DNA from: Choristocarpus tenellus KU-1152
Taxonomy: Eukaryota > Phaeophyceae
Assembly: GCA_964200185.2 (NCBI GenBank)
Contig: CAXNAD020000273.1
Span: 1-22,888 of the forward strand
DNA length: 22,888 nt
Reading direction: 5' to 3'
Position 1 is the first letter of the stretch; every line of letters begins with the position of its first letter. The position numbers and the translations under genes were made by a program. Below are positions 11,201-22,170 of this stretch, one piece after another. The notes below the pieces were generated by a model. It did not search any database and was not told the DNA's origin. It saw nothing but the letters and a program-made list of their open reading frames with translations.

Positions 11201-14200
11201 TGACTCACACGGTGCAGTGACTTTTTCTAAGGCTTGGCACATTTTTTTCCTCTCCTGCCTAAGAAATAAGAAACCATTTGTTCCTATGTTCATCTCTGCA
11301 CTGTTGTGGAAGGTTGGGTGTCAATGTTTTGCATTGTTTCTCACCCTCTCCCATATGTGAGGCTGTGCTGAGAAGTTTACATCCAATGTGATGGGCAAAT
11401 GAGCCCACCACATTGTCCCCTCTCAGCATAACCCTTTTGTTCATGATAGTAAAAGACCCAAGGCTGTAGTGGTGTGATTCTCCCCTCCTGCCTTGATAAC
11501 GCTCTAAAATCTGTGAGTTTTGGGGTCTTGTGGGAGGCTGAACTTTGTCTATAGCCTCTCTACTTCACTTGAAGTAAAAAAGGAGAGGACGCCCAGCATG
11601 CTACTCATGAGCACACAGGCGGTCTAGGATAACATTAATAGCATCATCCATATTGGAGAGCAGTAGACATGGTGGATAGTTTGAGGTGTGAGACAATGAT
11701 GTGCTTTCAATTAAATCCAAACATATACCATGAGAGTTACTGCATGTTTGTTGCTCAGAGTAAGTGTTGTTCCTATTACTCTTGGCCTGCAGGATTGCAT
11801 CCTTGTATCCTGGTACCTACCCAAGGGTAGCCAATGCTTTTGCATCAGCGTTGGATGGTATGGAGGCGTCTCAAAGGGTGAACTGGGCAAATAGGCCAGC
11901 TCTAGCAGATGCCTCTGCACGGGTGAGGACTGAGCAGGGAGTGTTCTTTCTATGTAATACATCATGGGAATGGATATTTTGAGAGTGTGTGATGATTTGA
12001 TTTTGGTTATTCTTACTATCCATGATTTTGATTGTAAGTTCAGTCTTAAGCCAAATACTACGTACTTCGAGTACTTGGGTTAATTGTGGAACACCTCTTG
12101 GCAGTATTGTGCTGCTGCCGATGTGTCACACATGCACAGCTGTGGGGTTACTAGTTAGAACACATCACTATTGAGGTGTTATCCTCTATCAAGATTGAAA
12201 CTGTTTCTTCTCCCTGGAGTATTAGTTTTAGTGTAGGGGAGTGTGTAGTGTGTTGAAGGTGTACTTGAGTGCCTACTACATGGAGTAGCAATATTGTTGT
12301 TAAGGTTAATGGCGGATGTTATCGTTTTCCCTTTGCAGGATAGAAGGGAGGCAGAATATTTTATTGGAGGGAATGCACTGTTATTAGAAGTTGTAGGGGT
12401 TGAATGGATAAGGCATGGAGACTTGTGATCTTTCTCCTTTCCCTGATGTATGTTTAATCCAAAGGGTACTGCAATTATGCCTCTCCATCTCTCAGTACCT
12501 GAACTTCTCAGATGGTAATTATGATTTATCCTCTGAGGCAATGGCGGAAGAAGCAGGGTTGGGGTTTTCTAGATTGAGTTGGTGATCCTCCGGGACAAAA
12601 GTAAAGCTTGAATCCGTGAAAGTAGTTGATTAGTTGGGGACATGGTGCAAGTGTGTGTGCCTATCTTGTCATAACTGTGTAGATGTTGAGAAAGTGAGAA
12701 CTCAGTCCTTGGTCCCAGGTTGAAGTGGAAGTCCTGCAATAGGGGATGGTAAGAGATTACCTGAGTCCGAGTCCTTTGACAGCTGTTGTATCACCTTTAT
12801 GTCCTCTGGCCTTGATCACAATTTTTTCTTGTGTATTTGTGGACAAGGCATTTTCCAGTAAAGTGCTTCTACCTTGATGTGTGTATATTGCACACTGACT
12901 TTTATTATCTCAATACTTGTCTTGTTTTGGTTCGCTGAATGTTGCCTTGTTGATTTTTTTAAATATTTTGCACAGTAACACACCACAATTGTGCATTGCC
13001 TGTTCCAGTCCGGCCCCAAAAGTCCTTCCCTACTCAACAACGCCAAACTTACCCCCAACAACGCCATCAACAGCACACAGTCATTGCATGTGCTGTGCAT
13101 CTTGTGGACCGTCACCGGAGTAACTCGTCCCCAGATCGTCTGTGTGCCTCTGAAACCCTGTGCCGGGCACTCTGGGCATGCAAGATAATGCAAACTGGCT
13201 ACTATGTTCCTGATCGAGCTCCACCGACAGGAACTATTGCTGCAAGGATGCTTGCACAAAATGCAGCGAGTGCAGCCCATCCTCCTCCCTCAGCCCCACC
13301 CACAGCTACCCCTATTCCCACCACCATCACCACCACCACCACCACCACCACTAGTAATGCCCTGGCAACTACGTCAGGACAACCATCTTCTGGGCGCCCA
13401 TCTAGACCAACATCCTCCTTTACCCCCAGCTCTCGTAGTAGGGGAGGACGGCCTGTGAGAGGATCGAGCACCAACAATAGGGGTTCAAATTCAAGTGCCT
13501 CTGCGAACAGGAACAGCAAAGCAACAGTGCACAATGGGGCTGAGGCTGGGACTATGCTGGCTAGACCAAGTGCGGATAGCGTAGGTTTGATGTCCAAGTC
13601 TGGAGGTGTGGGGATGGTGCAGGTTACTGTGGGGGATAAATGTCGTGACGTGGAAATTTCTTTGGTTGGTGCTGGGGCAGTCAATAAGACTGGAGAGCAA
13701 GTGTTGGTGAGTGCAGATTCAACAGGTGCAGGAGCAGAAAAGCTGTCCTTGCCTCAGCCACCAGACCTCCCCATTCCAAGGGTGTATGCCCCTCTGGAGG
13801 CAGCGCCACTGGAGAGACAGGCTTGGGAGGACAACAAAGCGTATCAGGTTGTGTTGGGGGAATCCTTTTCAAGATTGGGGCGTGATGGTTCTCCATCTGA
13901 TGGGTCAGGGAGGTACATGCACCTTAAGTACGACTTTGTGCCAACAAGGACTGACCTGGATGCCCCAGCAGAGTTTCGATCATCAAGGAAGGGAGGGGAG
14001 AAGAGGTGGACAGCAGAAATGGAGTTTGGGAATAGGGATGTGGATGATTGCAGTGGAGCTGTGCGATATGAAGGAGATGTCACCAGGTTGATGGGGAGGG
14101 GGGTAAATGGGTCATGAGTAGGAGCAGCAGTATTTGTGTGTACATTGGAGTGCTGTATGTAAGGTGTGAGTTATAGACTCTGTAATGAACATGATAATTT

Positions 14201-17167
14201 CAGGTCATGTAGTTACTTGACGGTAGGTGTTGTAAGAGTCGATGCATATGTGATGTACTACCCTTCAAGAGTGAATTGGTTGTAATGCATGGTTTCATCT
14301 CAATATGTATATGTCAAATATTAGTTTTAGAAGTGGATTTGGTTTCCACTGGTCCTTTTCTACCAGTGGATTATCCTATTTTCAAACTTAGGGTTAGGGC
14401 TAGCAAGATATTTAACTTGCCTCGAAGTGATCGTTATGGCTATATGCAGTGCTGTGGGTCGCTCTGAGGGCCTCCCCAAGAATGTATGTGTTGTACCGCA
14501 CAATGGCACTTTGATGACCATCATCAGTGTAAGCATCCACTAAGGAGACCTAGTTTTATGTGTTGGACTATAGATTGTCCAAAGACAGTGCAGATGGCAC
14601 AACCCCTTGAGGAAAAAATGTACTATGATGATAATGCTATTTTTTTCTTATTGTTTTCGTCATTGGGCCGAATTTATGGTTCATTGTGCATCTCAACAAT
14701 GATTTTTATTGGATAGTTGGAAACCCTGGTTGTACAATGTTCTTGTTACAGAACATTAGTGTTATATTTTGACACCTTGTTTTTGACTTAACAAGCCCAT
14801 AGGCAAAAGACTGGTGAAGTTTTCAGGACAGAACCAACTTTAACTTAAGTGAAATTAGTAGCCTTATCAATTTGACCTACAAGTTCCACCTCTTGTCAAT
14901 GTAGAGACCCTAATAATTCCTTACACTTCATGCAAGGTACAGAAGCGTGAGGGGATTGTCCCACTTCCTTACCAAGGCAATGACTTGTTGCCCCACTAAG
15001 AAAGACACGCTGTCACAATAGAATCACTGTCTGCTGCTCTCTTGTGAAGAGGCCTCAGTGTTGATAGTGTATACTTTTTCTTTACAACCTGACCCACGAG
15101 CATATGTAGGTGCTGAGTTAGTACACTTTGCACCTACCCACACATCTCGTACATGTTGTATTTCCCCCCCAATGGCAGGAAACTGTGTTTAGTTCACCAA
15201 TTGCACCACAAGGTAGTACCTGATCTTGCTGTATCCTCGATGTACCACATATTATGCTCTGGGTGATGTTTCAACTAAGCAAATACTTCCTCTCCTGTTT
15301 CCGATCCTGTTTATTTCTGACAGGCTGCAAGACATAGAGTGTGCATTGGTGTTTGATGGAGAAAAGTTTGTGATGGAGCGTATAGAGACCATGGCGGTAA
15401 GTAGGATTCCTAAGTATTGTGCACTAAATAGTGGTTTCTAAACTGCAGTTGGAGGGTTAAGTGCATGTATTTGTATCCAAGGAGTGAAGGTACATGAAAA
15501 GAGAAAGAGAATGCTGGATCTCTTTTGCTATTTTGTACTCTCACTGGAGTGTCCCAGATTATTTCTCTTTGACTACTTTTTTTGCCAGTACTGGGCTACC
15601 CATTCACAGCACTAAAGGGGGGTGGTAGCCTCAGTCTTGTCTTTGCTTGCTATTGATCATCATGCGTTCTCATGGACTGAGTTTGTACTGCAGAACCAGA
15701 TGTAGTGGTGCAGATCTTGTACCATGCTCCTGTATTTGTGTGCTTATGCGAGTGTGAGTTCAATCTTGTGATAACAGGACCTTGTGAAAGGGCTGCATAA
15801 GTGATTCCCATGAAATTTTGTGCACTAGCGGTTTAAATTTGAACATTATTTACAGATGATGCAAAGATTTCCATGTACAACACACAACACTTGGCGAGAA
15901 GTCGTTGTCCCCACACCACCTAACAACATTTTTTGTACTATAGCAGTGTTAGAATTCGTGCAGGATGGATGAATGGAAATAGAGGGGGCAGCCATAAAAT
16001 AAACAGTGCCCCGTTCACCAAAGGGTGAGATGAGTCCATTCAAGGAAATGATCTGAGCAGTTTGTGAGGGTTCACTACACCTCATTTTGATACGATTTAT
16101 GAACAAAACCCACTGCACTCCTATTCCTTGGGTGATCCCCACATTCTTGTTTTTGAGATCAGCTTGACTGTTTTGGGGCATACTTCAATTCTCGGAGTAT
16201 TGGAACATTGCCCTTGTCCTGTTAGTTGGTGTGGCTCACTTTGGCAGCCTATGGATGTGCACAGACACACTCAAGCCAAGAGAGAGAATAACGTAGCTGA
16301 CCATTTGCAGTCCCCATTCCTTTCAATCTTGTTCTATTCAGTCGATGAAGCATGTACAAGCTGAACGTGAAAGGCGTCCAGAAGCAAAGAGGCCCCCCCA
16401 AGGCAAGCCAAAGAAATCCCGCAAGGTTGACAGAGGCAAGGGTACCGGCAAAGGATCTGTTGGCAAGAAAGCAACCAAGGACAAGGATGCAGAAGGAGAG
16501 CATGCAGCGGTAGGTGCTGTAATGTACACTAGATTAGTACATGTTACACTAACAGCGGGTTTTGTCCCTCAAAGCTCCACAATATTGTGAAATTAATCTT
16601 TAATTGCACTTTGTAATCAATGCACTACTCTGCATGTGTAGCAGCATCAACCATCCCTCCTAAAGGTTCTGAACCTCAATTCGTGCCACCCCTTGTTCAC
16701 ACAATATCTGTCTGCAGTCTATGACAGTTGTAGACCAAGGACAAGTGGGGTTATAGTCTTCTGGTACGCATTGTGGTGGGGAGGTTGATGTCAGGGGAAG
16801 GCTCTCCATGCGCACCACCAGTGAATGGGGTGAAAGTGGACTTGAAGAAAGGAAAGAGGATCAGAGCAATACTGGTGGGAATAGCAATGTGAACGTTTCA
16901 ACCATTGCAGGGGAAAAGAGGCATAGGGTCAATGGGAGCAAGGGTGGTGAGGAAAGTGATAGTGTTGAGGTTGACAGGCCATCCTCACCTGACACTGCTG
17001 TGTCCTGGTGTTCAAAGAAGGAGACTTTGGGATGGGAGGAGGAGAGTGATGGTAGAGTTGTAGATCAACAGCTACTGCATACCACACAATTAGATCAGGA
17101 GGAGCATGTAAACTCCCCCAATAGACATGAGTCAGGTGGATATGGTAACTCTCTAGATATCACATAG
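8238..17167 (+). CDS. EAF-domain (ELL-associated factor) protein with unknown N-terminal region, ten-exon model
   Basis: Exons: 8238-8263, 8320-8517, 9282-9467, 10010-10187, 11048-11187, 11793-11922, 13009-14086, 15324-15396, 16342-16509, and 16784-17167 (or from 16757). The first six join without a stop and encode 286 residues of unknown, mostly helical sequence, starting MAPETEDMQPDD. Exon 7 continues in that frame to a TAA at 13186-13188, while the EAF part is in another frame. A 65-nt intron (13120-13184, GTAACT...GCAAG) would join them and give about 830 aa, but this is only one possibility. A sequence error, or two genes with the second starting at ATG 13188, are the others. The C-terminal half has a long S/T/P/G-rich linker, the EAF domain, a lysine-rich stretch (RPPQGKPKKSRKVDRGKGTG) and an acidic, serine-rich tail. 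EAF proteins bind ELL and support Pol II elongation in the nucleus. The EAF call is firm; the fusion is uncertain. Confidence 0.6.
8264..8319 (+). other. 56-nt mini-intron after a 26-nt first coding exon
   Basis: The donor GTATGT follows codon position 2 of residue 9, and the acceptor is AACCAG at 8319. Splicing joins CA to A (Gln) and opens the long reading frame of exon 2, which has no in-frame start of its own: a TAG lies upstream at 8309-8311. The intron is far shorter than the others in this gene (about 500-1,240 nt). Start and intron are supported only by phase and by the good donor. Confidence 0.55.
8511..8805. repeat. Degenerate tandem duplication of about 163 bp across a splice donor
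   Basis: Copy A begins near 8511 and copy B near 8674. Both start TGCTGAGGTAT, then (A/G)TACTGCATTT. They share a later block with TCTGAGCA followed by GAGTTG(G/A)GGC, and end near ATGGTATAC. I judge them roughly 65-70% alike by eye over the first 95 bp, with small indels. Copy A holds the real exon 2 donor (CTGAG, then GTATAT at 8518). Copy B holds the equivalent CTGAG-GTATGT at 8683, inside the intron. A minus-strand ORF through both copies shows the repeat as MQYIPQ twice. Confidence 0.75.
13319..13352 (+). repeat. CAC/ACC trinucleotide run coding for polythreonine
   Basis: A near-perfect run of ACC triplets inside exon 7 of the EAF-domain gene. It encodes a threonine tract (ITTTTTTTT) within the disordered, Pro/Ser/Thr-rich linker that precedes the EAF domain. 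Length variation is likely. On the opposite strand it gives a spurious polyvaline ORF. Confidence 0.85.
13842..16377 (+). other. EAF: EAF domain, spread over exons 7, 8 and 9
   Basis: The domain starts YQVVLGESFSRLG, like the LGESF motif of animal EAF. It continues with YMHLKYDFVPTRTD, corresponding to the RYDFKPASID core of the family. The GG-rich loop is longer than usual. Exon 7 ends with YEGDVT plus AG; exon 8 adds G and LQDIECALVFDGEKFVMERI, matching the VLIFDGETFxLEKL strand pair. Exon 9 begins SMKHVQAERERRPEA, matching the end of the domain where plant proteins read KGLRHVR. Family knowledge: this domain binds ELL and related elongation factors. A 5' limit is set by an in-frame stop at 12960-12962, so the EAF frame must enter through an acceptor after that or start at ATG 13188. 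Confidence 0.85.
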
Positions 17168-17893
17168 ATGCGTTTGATGTATTTTGGTCAGCAAAAATGT
17201 TGGTTTGGATTGAAATAATTAACCTGTTTATTGAAGCGTGAGAGCGACCTCCTGGAAAATTTCTCAAGCAGGTTTAACAGGAAATCAATCTGCCCATTGT
17301 CAAGACAAGACAACCTGCTATAGATGGGAAGCAAGGTAGAGGTCCAAAGCAGACATACGTTAACCTTTACTTGTTTGAACAAAGATGTACAGATGTAGAG
17401 ATAAATAACAACCCACAGTAATGGACTGGCAGGATGACCATGGGTGGTTTGTAGTGCACCCTATTAAAATCAGAGGATTTTACAGGCAAGAAGTTAATAG
17501 CTTCGTCTTCAAAGCATTCTTTCTGTCACTCTCATTTGACTCAGCATTTCTAGCTCAATTTGACAATAACCGTCTATTGAGACTAATCTGACAATTCATC
17601 AGCTCAAACTCCGAATGAGATATATCATTGGTCTACATACTTGGCTTTGATCACAACTAGCATGCCCTTCATCCACAATTTCAGATCGCCATGACCCACA
17701 ACATTTGCCAAAGCAACCCCATGCAGACAAGAAATCTAGCGTAATCAATTTTGGTACAACCCAGAATAAATTTTGCAACTAATTCATTTGTGACCTCTCT
17801 ATTTTACAAACTCGACTGCAATGTGAAGAGCTCTCCACATATCACTACACGCCTGCAAGTCTGTGGCCTCCAGTCCAGTCCCCTCTCTCTACT
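17168..17893. other. Convergent intergenic region
   Basis: Non-coding, AT-rich sequence between the stop of the plus-strand EAF gene (17167) and the stop of a minus-strand small gene (17894). It should hold both 3' UTRs. I see no further gene, RNA or repeat in it. Confidence 0.5.
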
Positions 17894-18698
17894 TTAAGTA
17901 CTTGTCTTTGTGTTCTTGCTTCCATTTGAGCGCCTTTTCCTATACTCCTCTTTGGAGGCGGAGGCTCGCATCTGCTCTGCCAAGTTTGAGATGGAGATTG
18001 TTACTCCAATAAGGCCCATGATGACAGCAACAGTCAAAATGTTGCTAAAGCTCTTGGCGTCGATCTCTGTCTCAGCTGTGGTGCAGTTTATACATGGACG
18101 ATTCCAATGGTGGCGAGGGAATGGGGTGGAAAGAAATGACTGGGTCAAAACGCTGGGCAATGAAAGAGCCTTCCTTTTTAATATGGCCGCTAAGAACAGC
18201 GCTAAAGCAAATTTGAAGGAGACAGCAAACAACCTAACGGTACAACTTCTCCTATCTCAGCATATGTTTGAAAATAGTCCCTAGTCCTCATTTCAAGTGT
18301 TCCCATACTTAACCTTCTCTGAACCTTTTAAAAAAAACCGGACATGTGTGACCAATAAACTTTGATCTCCTGAAGTTCGAAAGTGCAACATTTGTTGCTC
18401 TTGAAGTACTACGTTGTAAGTAAGAACTTGAAGGACCAACAGCTTGACACATGACGCAAAATTTGAATTCCATCACACTAAAGTAGACGTGACATTTTGA
18501 AGACCAGAGAATAGTGTCTCTGGCACGCTGAGTTTGCTACATTAGATTGCGCTTCAACGACAGAGTTAACACCTGAAACGTGCTCAAAGCTAGAGGGCAC
18601 GGATTTGAATACCTTGCAGGATCTCATTCATTGCCCTATGCAAGGACTGGAGAGTTTTGCTTAACAAGGTTTCCAGCATAGCAGTGGACAAACATGAT
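17894..18698 (-). CDS. Unrecognised small single-span membrane protein (about 82 aa), two visible exons
   Basis: Exons: 18698-18613 (contains ATG at 18679) and 18075-17894. The donor CAAG-GTATTC and acceptor CACCACAG are in matching phase (1). From ATG 18679 the product is 82 aa: an amphipathic helix (MLETLLSKTLQSLHRAMNEI), a short acidic link, one membrane span (NILTVAVIMGLIGVTISIS) and a basic, probably soluble tail (EEYRKRRSNGSKNTKTST). I do not recognise the family. The layout would suit a small organelle or ER membrane subunit, but that is inference. The acceptor before 18698 has a good branch point (CTAACCCATAG), so at least one upstream exon exists. A candidate at 18809-18892 has fine splice sites but the wrong phase, so the true start may be missing here. 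Confidence 0.5.
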
Positions 18699-18808
18699 CT
18701 ATGGGTTAGGTAATAAATACATCGTGCATGCATCATGCCACTACAAAACATGGGGCGCACAATACTAATGAAGTCACTCTCAGCTACTTCGCCTCGCATC
18801 AATCTCAC

Positions 18809-18892
18809 CAAAACATGTCTTATTGATGATGAAGTCGATTTTCTTGATCAATGGATGAGCGAACGCAATCATTTTGTTGGGGCGCCTTGCAG
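18809..18892 (-). other. Candidate upstream exon of the small membrane-protein gene
   Basis: It is flanked by a strong acceptor (CCCCTCCCCTCACAG) and donor (TTTTG, then GTGAGA), and is 84 nt long. Its only stop-free frame reads ARRPNKMIAFAHPLIKKIDF and onward, with natural-looking codons. It leaves in phase 1, while the next exon (18698-18613) needs phase 2, so it cannot be joined as coding sequence as read. It may be a 5' UTR exon, an exon of a skipped isoform, or be affected by a one-base error. Confidence 0.35.
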
Positions 18893-19159
18893 CTGTGAGG
18901 GGAGGGGAAAGTCCATGTGAGATTGGGTTCTTCTAGTAGCGAGAGGGTAAGAGCTATGGCACAAGGCTCAGGTCACTTGCAGGAAAAGAAAAACACTATC
19001 ACATCTAAACCGATTTACTCTATTCTTGTTCACGAACGTCAGTCACAAAAAGGTGTGAACAGCCTGCACACCAAGGATCTTGGTTGAAGTGGATTCAAAG
19101 CCTACACTCCTTGAGCAGGCTCGACAATATGTTTTAAGGATTCAAGAGTAAATCCACTG
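18893..19159. other. Short intergenic stretch between two minus-strand small genes
   Basis: Nothing recognisable as coding. It should hold the promoter or 5' exon of the gene below and the 3' UTR of the 38-codon gene above. Confidence 0.4.
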
Positions 19160-19276
19160 TTAATCACCATCTTCAAGTCCCTTGAGTCCGATAGTGAGAA
19201 GGTGCAGGCTCACAGATGCCAACACGATCACCAAAGGAGCCAAGGGTGTCGCCACAAAAATGTCCCCCAGTCCCAT
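19160..19276 (-). CDS. Possible 38-aa single-span membrane microprotein
   Basis: ATG at 19276 (context ATATCATGG) opens 38 codons ending in TAA at 19160-19162. The peptide starts MGLGDIFVATPLAPLVIVLA, has one hydrophobic span of about 20 residues and ends with a short acidic tail (KGLEDGD). The frame is open further upstream to 19486, but that extension looks unlike protein. A plausible acceptor (TTGCAG or TTATCCAG) lies just upstream of the ATG, so a 5' UTR intron is likely. The size and layout recall tiny nuclear-encoded subunits of membrane complexes, but I match it to none of them. It is divergent from MSRA, 447 bp away. It could be a chance hydrophobic ORF. Confidence 0.4.
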   Translation of the reverse strand: MGLGDIFVATPLAPLVIVLASVSLHLLTIGLKGLEDGD

Positions 19277-19723
19277 GATATCGATACGACTACTGCAACC
19301 TGGATAAATCAGGTGTTGGGCAAAGATTGAGAGGTGGGTGCTGAAGCAACGACAATTTTCCGTTGGTGATGGCAAGGATTGAGAGAACCAGGTTTTCCAC
19401 TGGGGATGTGAGTGAATTGACCAGTTATGGTCAATTCCCAAAGAGAGGAAGATACGCCTAGTCCCTACTGCCAACGGACGACCCACATTGAGGCCTCAAA
19501 AGCGACTGTGGGTAGGGTTTCCCGAGCAATCTCTACATTCAGAATGCAAAGCTCCCATACCTGGTGTGTTATCCTTGTTGTGGTTTGAGAACCCCTCCAC
19601 ACCTTGCTTGGTTCCCAAGTTCTTAAGTTTTTGAGATAATATTTTTATTTGTCAGTTTGGGATACTGTAGTGGATGTGTCCAACAACCAAACTCTGTGAT
19701 AAAGACACACACCCCTTGCCACC
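19277..19723. promoter_or_regulatory. Divergent upstream region of MSRA and the 38-codon gene
   Basis: This is the interval between the ATG of the minus-strand microprotein and the ATG of the plus-strand MSRA gene. It should hold the 5' UTRs and promoters of both. No specific motif can be assigned. A T-rich stretch lies near 19625-19655. Confidence 0.35.
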
Positions 19724-22170
19724 ATGGGTAACGGCCCAGCCAAGGAAATTGGCCAGAGTGCGGCCGCGGTCATCACCAAGGCTGCTTTTCCCCAGGTTTC
19801 AACTCCTGTGGTAGAGACGGTCATCTTTGCTGCAGGTGGGGTTGTGTTCTGTGTTCCATACCCAGGTTGCTTACTTCGTACGACCAATATTTGCTGAACT
19901 CAAGTCGTCCCTTGGGTTGCTGCCCATCTTGTAGACTGCTGGTGGAATCATAAATCGCAGTCGTGCTACACAGATGACTGATCTCATGCTGAACTAAAAC
20001 TCGACAGTAAACAAAATCCCATACTCCCTCAACTTCAACACGAATCACATACCTGTTGTCAGGATGCTTCTGGGGGGTGGAACTGTCATTTCAGAGGGTA
20101 CCAGGTGTGATCAAGACCACCGTGGGTTATACAGACGGTCATACCGTGAACCCAACCTACGAGCAGGTCTGCTCCGGGACCACGGGGCATACTGAGGCCG
20201 TAAAAATCGACTTCAACCCTTCCGCTGGTGAGGAGAGTTACCGCTTGCTTCGACCATACCTGACTAGTGAGGAGCAATCAGGCAGCTCATAATTTTCTCT
20301 TGAATTTTTATAAATGTAGTGGTTAAATATTTTTGCTATTCCTTGAACGAGCTATGAATTCATCTGTTTCACTTGGTTAGTCTTTCTGAACCCCCCTTGC
20401 CTACTTCCAACAGTCAGTTATGGCGAGTTATTGACGGTGCTCTGGGACCGCATGGACCCAACAACCCTTAACCGTCAGGGCAATGATGCGGGGACGCAAT
20501 ATAGGTCGGGGTGAGTAAAGTGTTCCATCTCCGCCACAGAACGAACATACTAATACTATGCACCGGACTGGTTTTCTTGACGTTGTGTAGTCGGCCTGCC
20601 AAATATTTGTTGTGGCAGTGAACTTGATGAACTTGAGTCAGCTTGGCATTATAATGGTTAACTATGCTTCCTTCGCGTGGTTGCTTTACCATGATGCAGT
20701 TGTATACGGTGAGTTTCCTACATGATCTCTTTGTATTGGTGCCTCATATTTTCTCAAGTATTTCGTGGCTTAATGTTGAGATGGTACTCCAGATGGCTAC
20801 TGAAATGCCTCTCAAATGCCAGTTCACCAATACATACCAGGTAGCACACCCCAACTATGGAATATGGCATAACACTGTTGTGGTCTGGTCCTTGAATTGT
20901 TATTTCATGAAGCATTGGACAAAGGGTCACACTTGTGTTTCCACTTCTTGGCACCACCCTCATCTCCTTGGTCTCACGGCACCTCTGTTGTGTAACGTTT
21001 GCTCCAGCATCTACTACACCACTCCACAACAACGAGATGAAGCCTTCAAGTCCAAAGAAACAGAGCAAGAAAAATATAATAGGTAACCCCCAATGTTACA
21101 CCGTTTCAAAATACAGCACAATTTACTTCGTTTCTCACCTATGGTAGTGACAGGAAGACGTTCAAACTATGAACCTCTTTTGAAAGGTGTTAACATATAC
21201 ACATCTGCTTAGTACCATGTAAATGAGTGTGTTAATGCAGTAAGTGTCTTGAAAGGGAGAACATTTTCCTGCAGTTTCAGGCTCTCTGAGATTTGACTAC
21301 TATGGCAATATAAAGGGACCACAGCGGAGGAGTGGTTGGAGATGCTCAAGAATAGTGGTGGGAGCCGTTATGTGTGTCTTCCCTATTGTTCTTCCTTGTA
21401 CAGTCTACCGCTGTGCATCAATTATGGCCTTTGATTGCACTATTTAACTATTTCATAGGAAGATGATAATGATTTCATACAACAGTATAATGTTTGATGT
21501 TTTTGAAGCCACTGTACCATCTACTCCTAGGGTTTTGTGTACTGCTTACTGTAGGACCACATGGTTGTGGACACCCTTAGTACCAGCACTAGAACAATAG
21601 TAGTCAAAATTCAACCAGATATTTACTTTTCTTCTTTGGACAATACTAGTAATAGTTCTTAATCAGTACTACTGCGCACTATACTATTGGCAGCAGGGAG
21701 CGGTTTCTTATTCCATATACTTTCTTGTGTGGTCTCTGACAGTCATTATACACTTGAAAATATGTGCTACATTTTTTTATCAGAGAATATTGAGCTGAGC
21801 TGCAGGAAAATCTGCAGGTAGTGTTGTTTAGGTAACTTCGTCGTGCTATGTCCAGTGTACAGCAATTTTTCTTAAATTGTTCAAAGGAATTGCTTCAGGC
21901 TCCCAATGTCACTTTATTTCAATGCTTTTGTGAGTCAATCTAACACAGAGCTCTACTCGCCCTGTCCCCTGACTCCCCCTCTCTCCATCCTCCCAATTTG
22001 CTGATAACTTGTGATGAAAATGTGGCACAACTGTTTTTAGTCCAATTGTGACGGAGATCAAAGCTGCTACCACTTTTTATTCTGCTGAAGGGTACCATCA
22101 GCAGTACCTAGAACGAGGTGGTCAGTGCGCCCGCAAAGGAGACACATCGGCCATCCGCTGTTATGGATGA
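19724..22170 (+). CDS. MSRA: Peptide methionine sulfoxide reductase A, five exons
   Basis: Reduces methionine-S-sulfoxide in proteins and as the free amino acid, using thioredoxin or another thiol donor. Exons: 19724-19835, 20063-20227, 20414-20510, 21008-21082, 22041-22170. All phases agree, giving 579 nt and 192 aa, a normal length for the family. The start is in an ideal Kozak context (GCCACCATGG). The catalytic GCFWG motif (Cys39) is split by intron 1. It is followed by [20 protein letters not shown] (58-77) and the TGHTEAV segment with the catalytic Glu82. Later come YRSGIYY (122-128) and the substrate-pocket [12 protein letters not shown] (162-173). The C-terminus has Cys179 and ends IRCYG with Cys190, as in plant-type enzymes, so Cys190 and perhaps Cys179 are the likely resolving residues. 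The first 30 residues show no clear transit peptide; MGNGPAKE could allow N-myristoylation, reported for animal MSRA, so the product is probably cytosolic. Confidence 0.95.

Noticed and set aside
13202-13684. 160-codon minus-strand ORF with a polyvaline run
   Set aside because: It is the antisense shadow of the EAF-gene exon; the valine run is the complement of the ACC repeat, and the plus strand carries the recognised protein.
18735-18920. 61-codon plus-strand ORF starting MPLQNMGRTILM
   Set aside because: Looks partly protein-like, but splice signals and codon pattern on the minus strand (18809-18892) are better and no plus-strand partner exon was found. Kept as a weak alternative.
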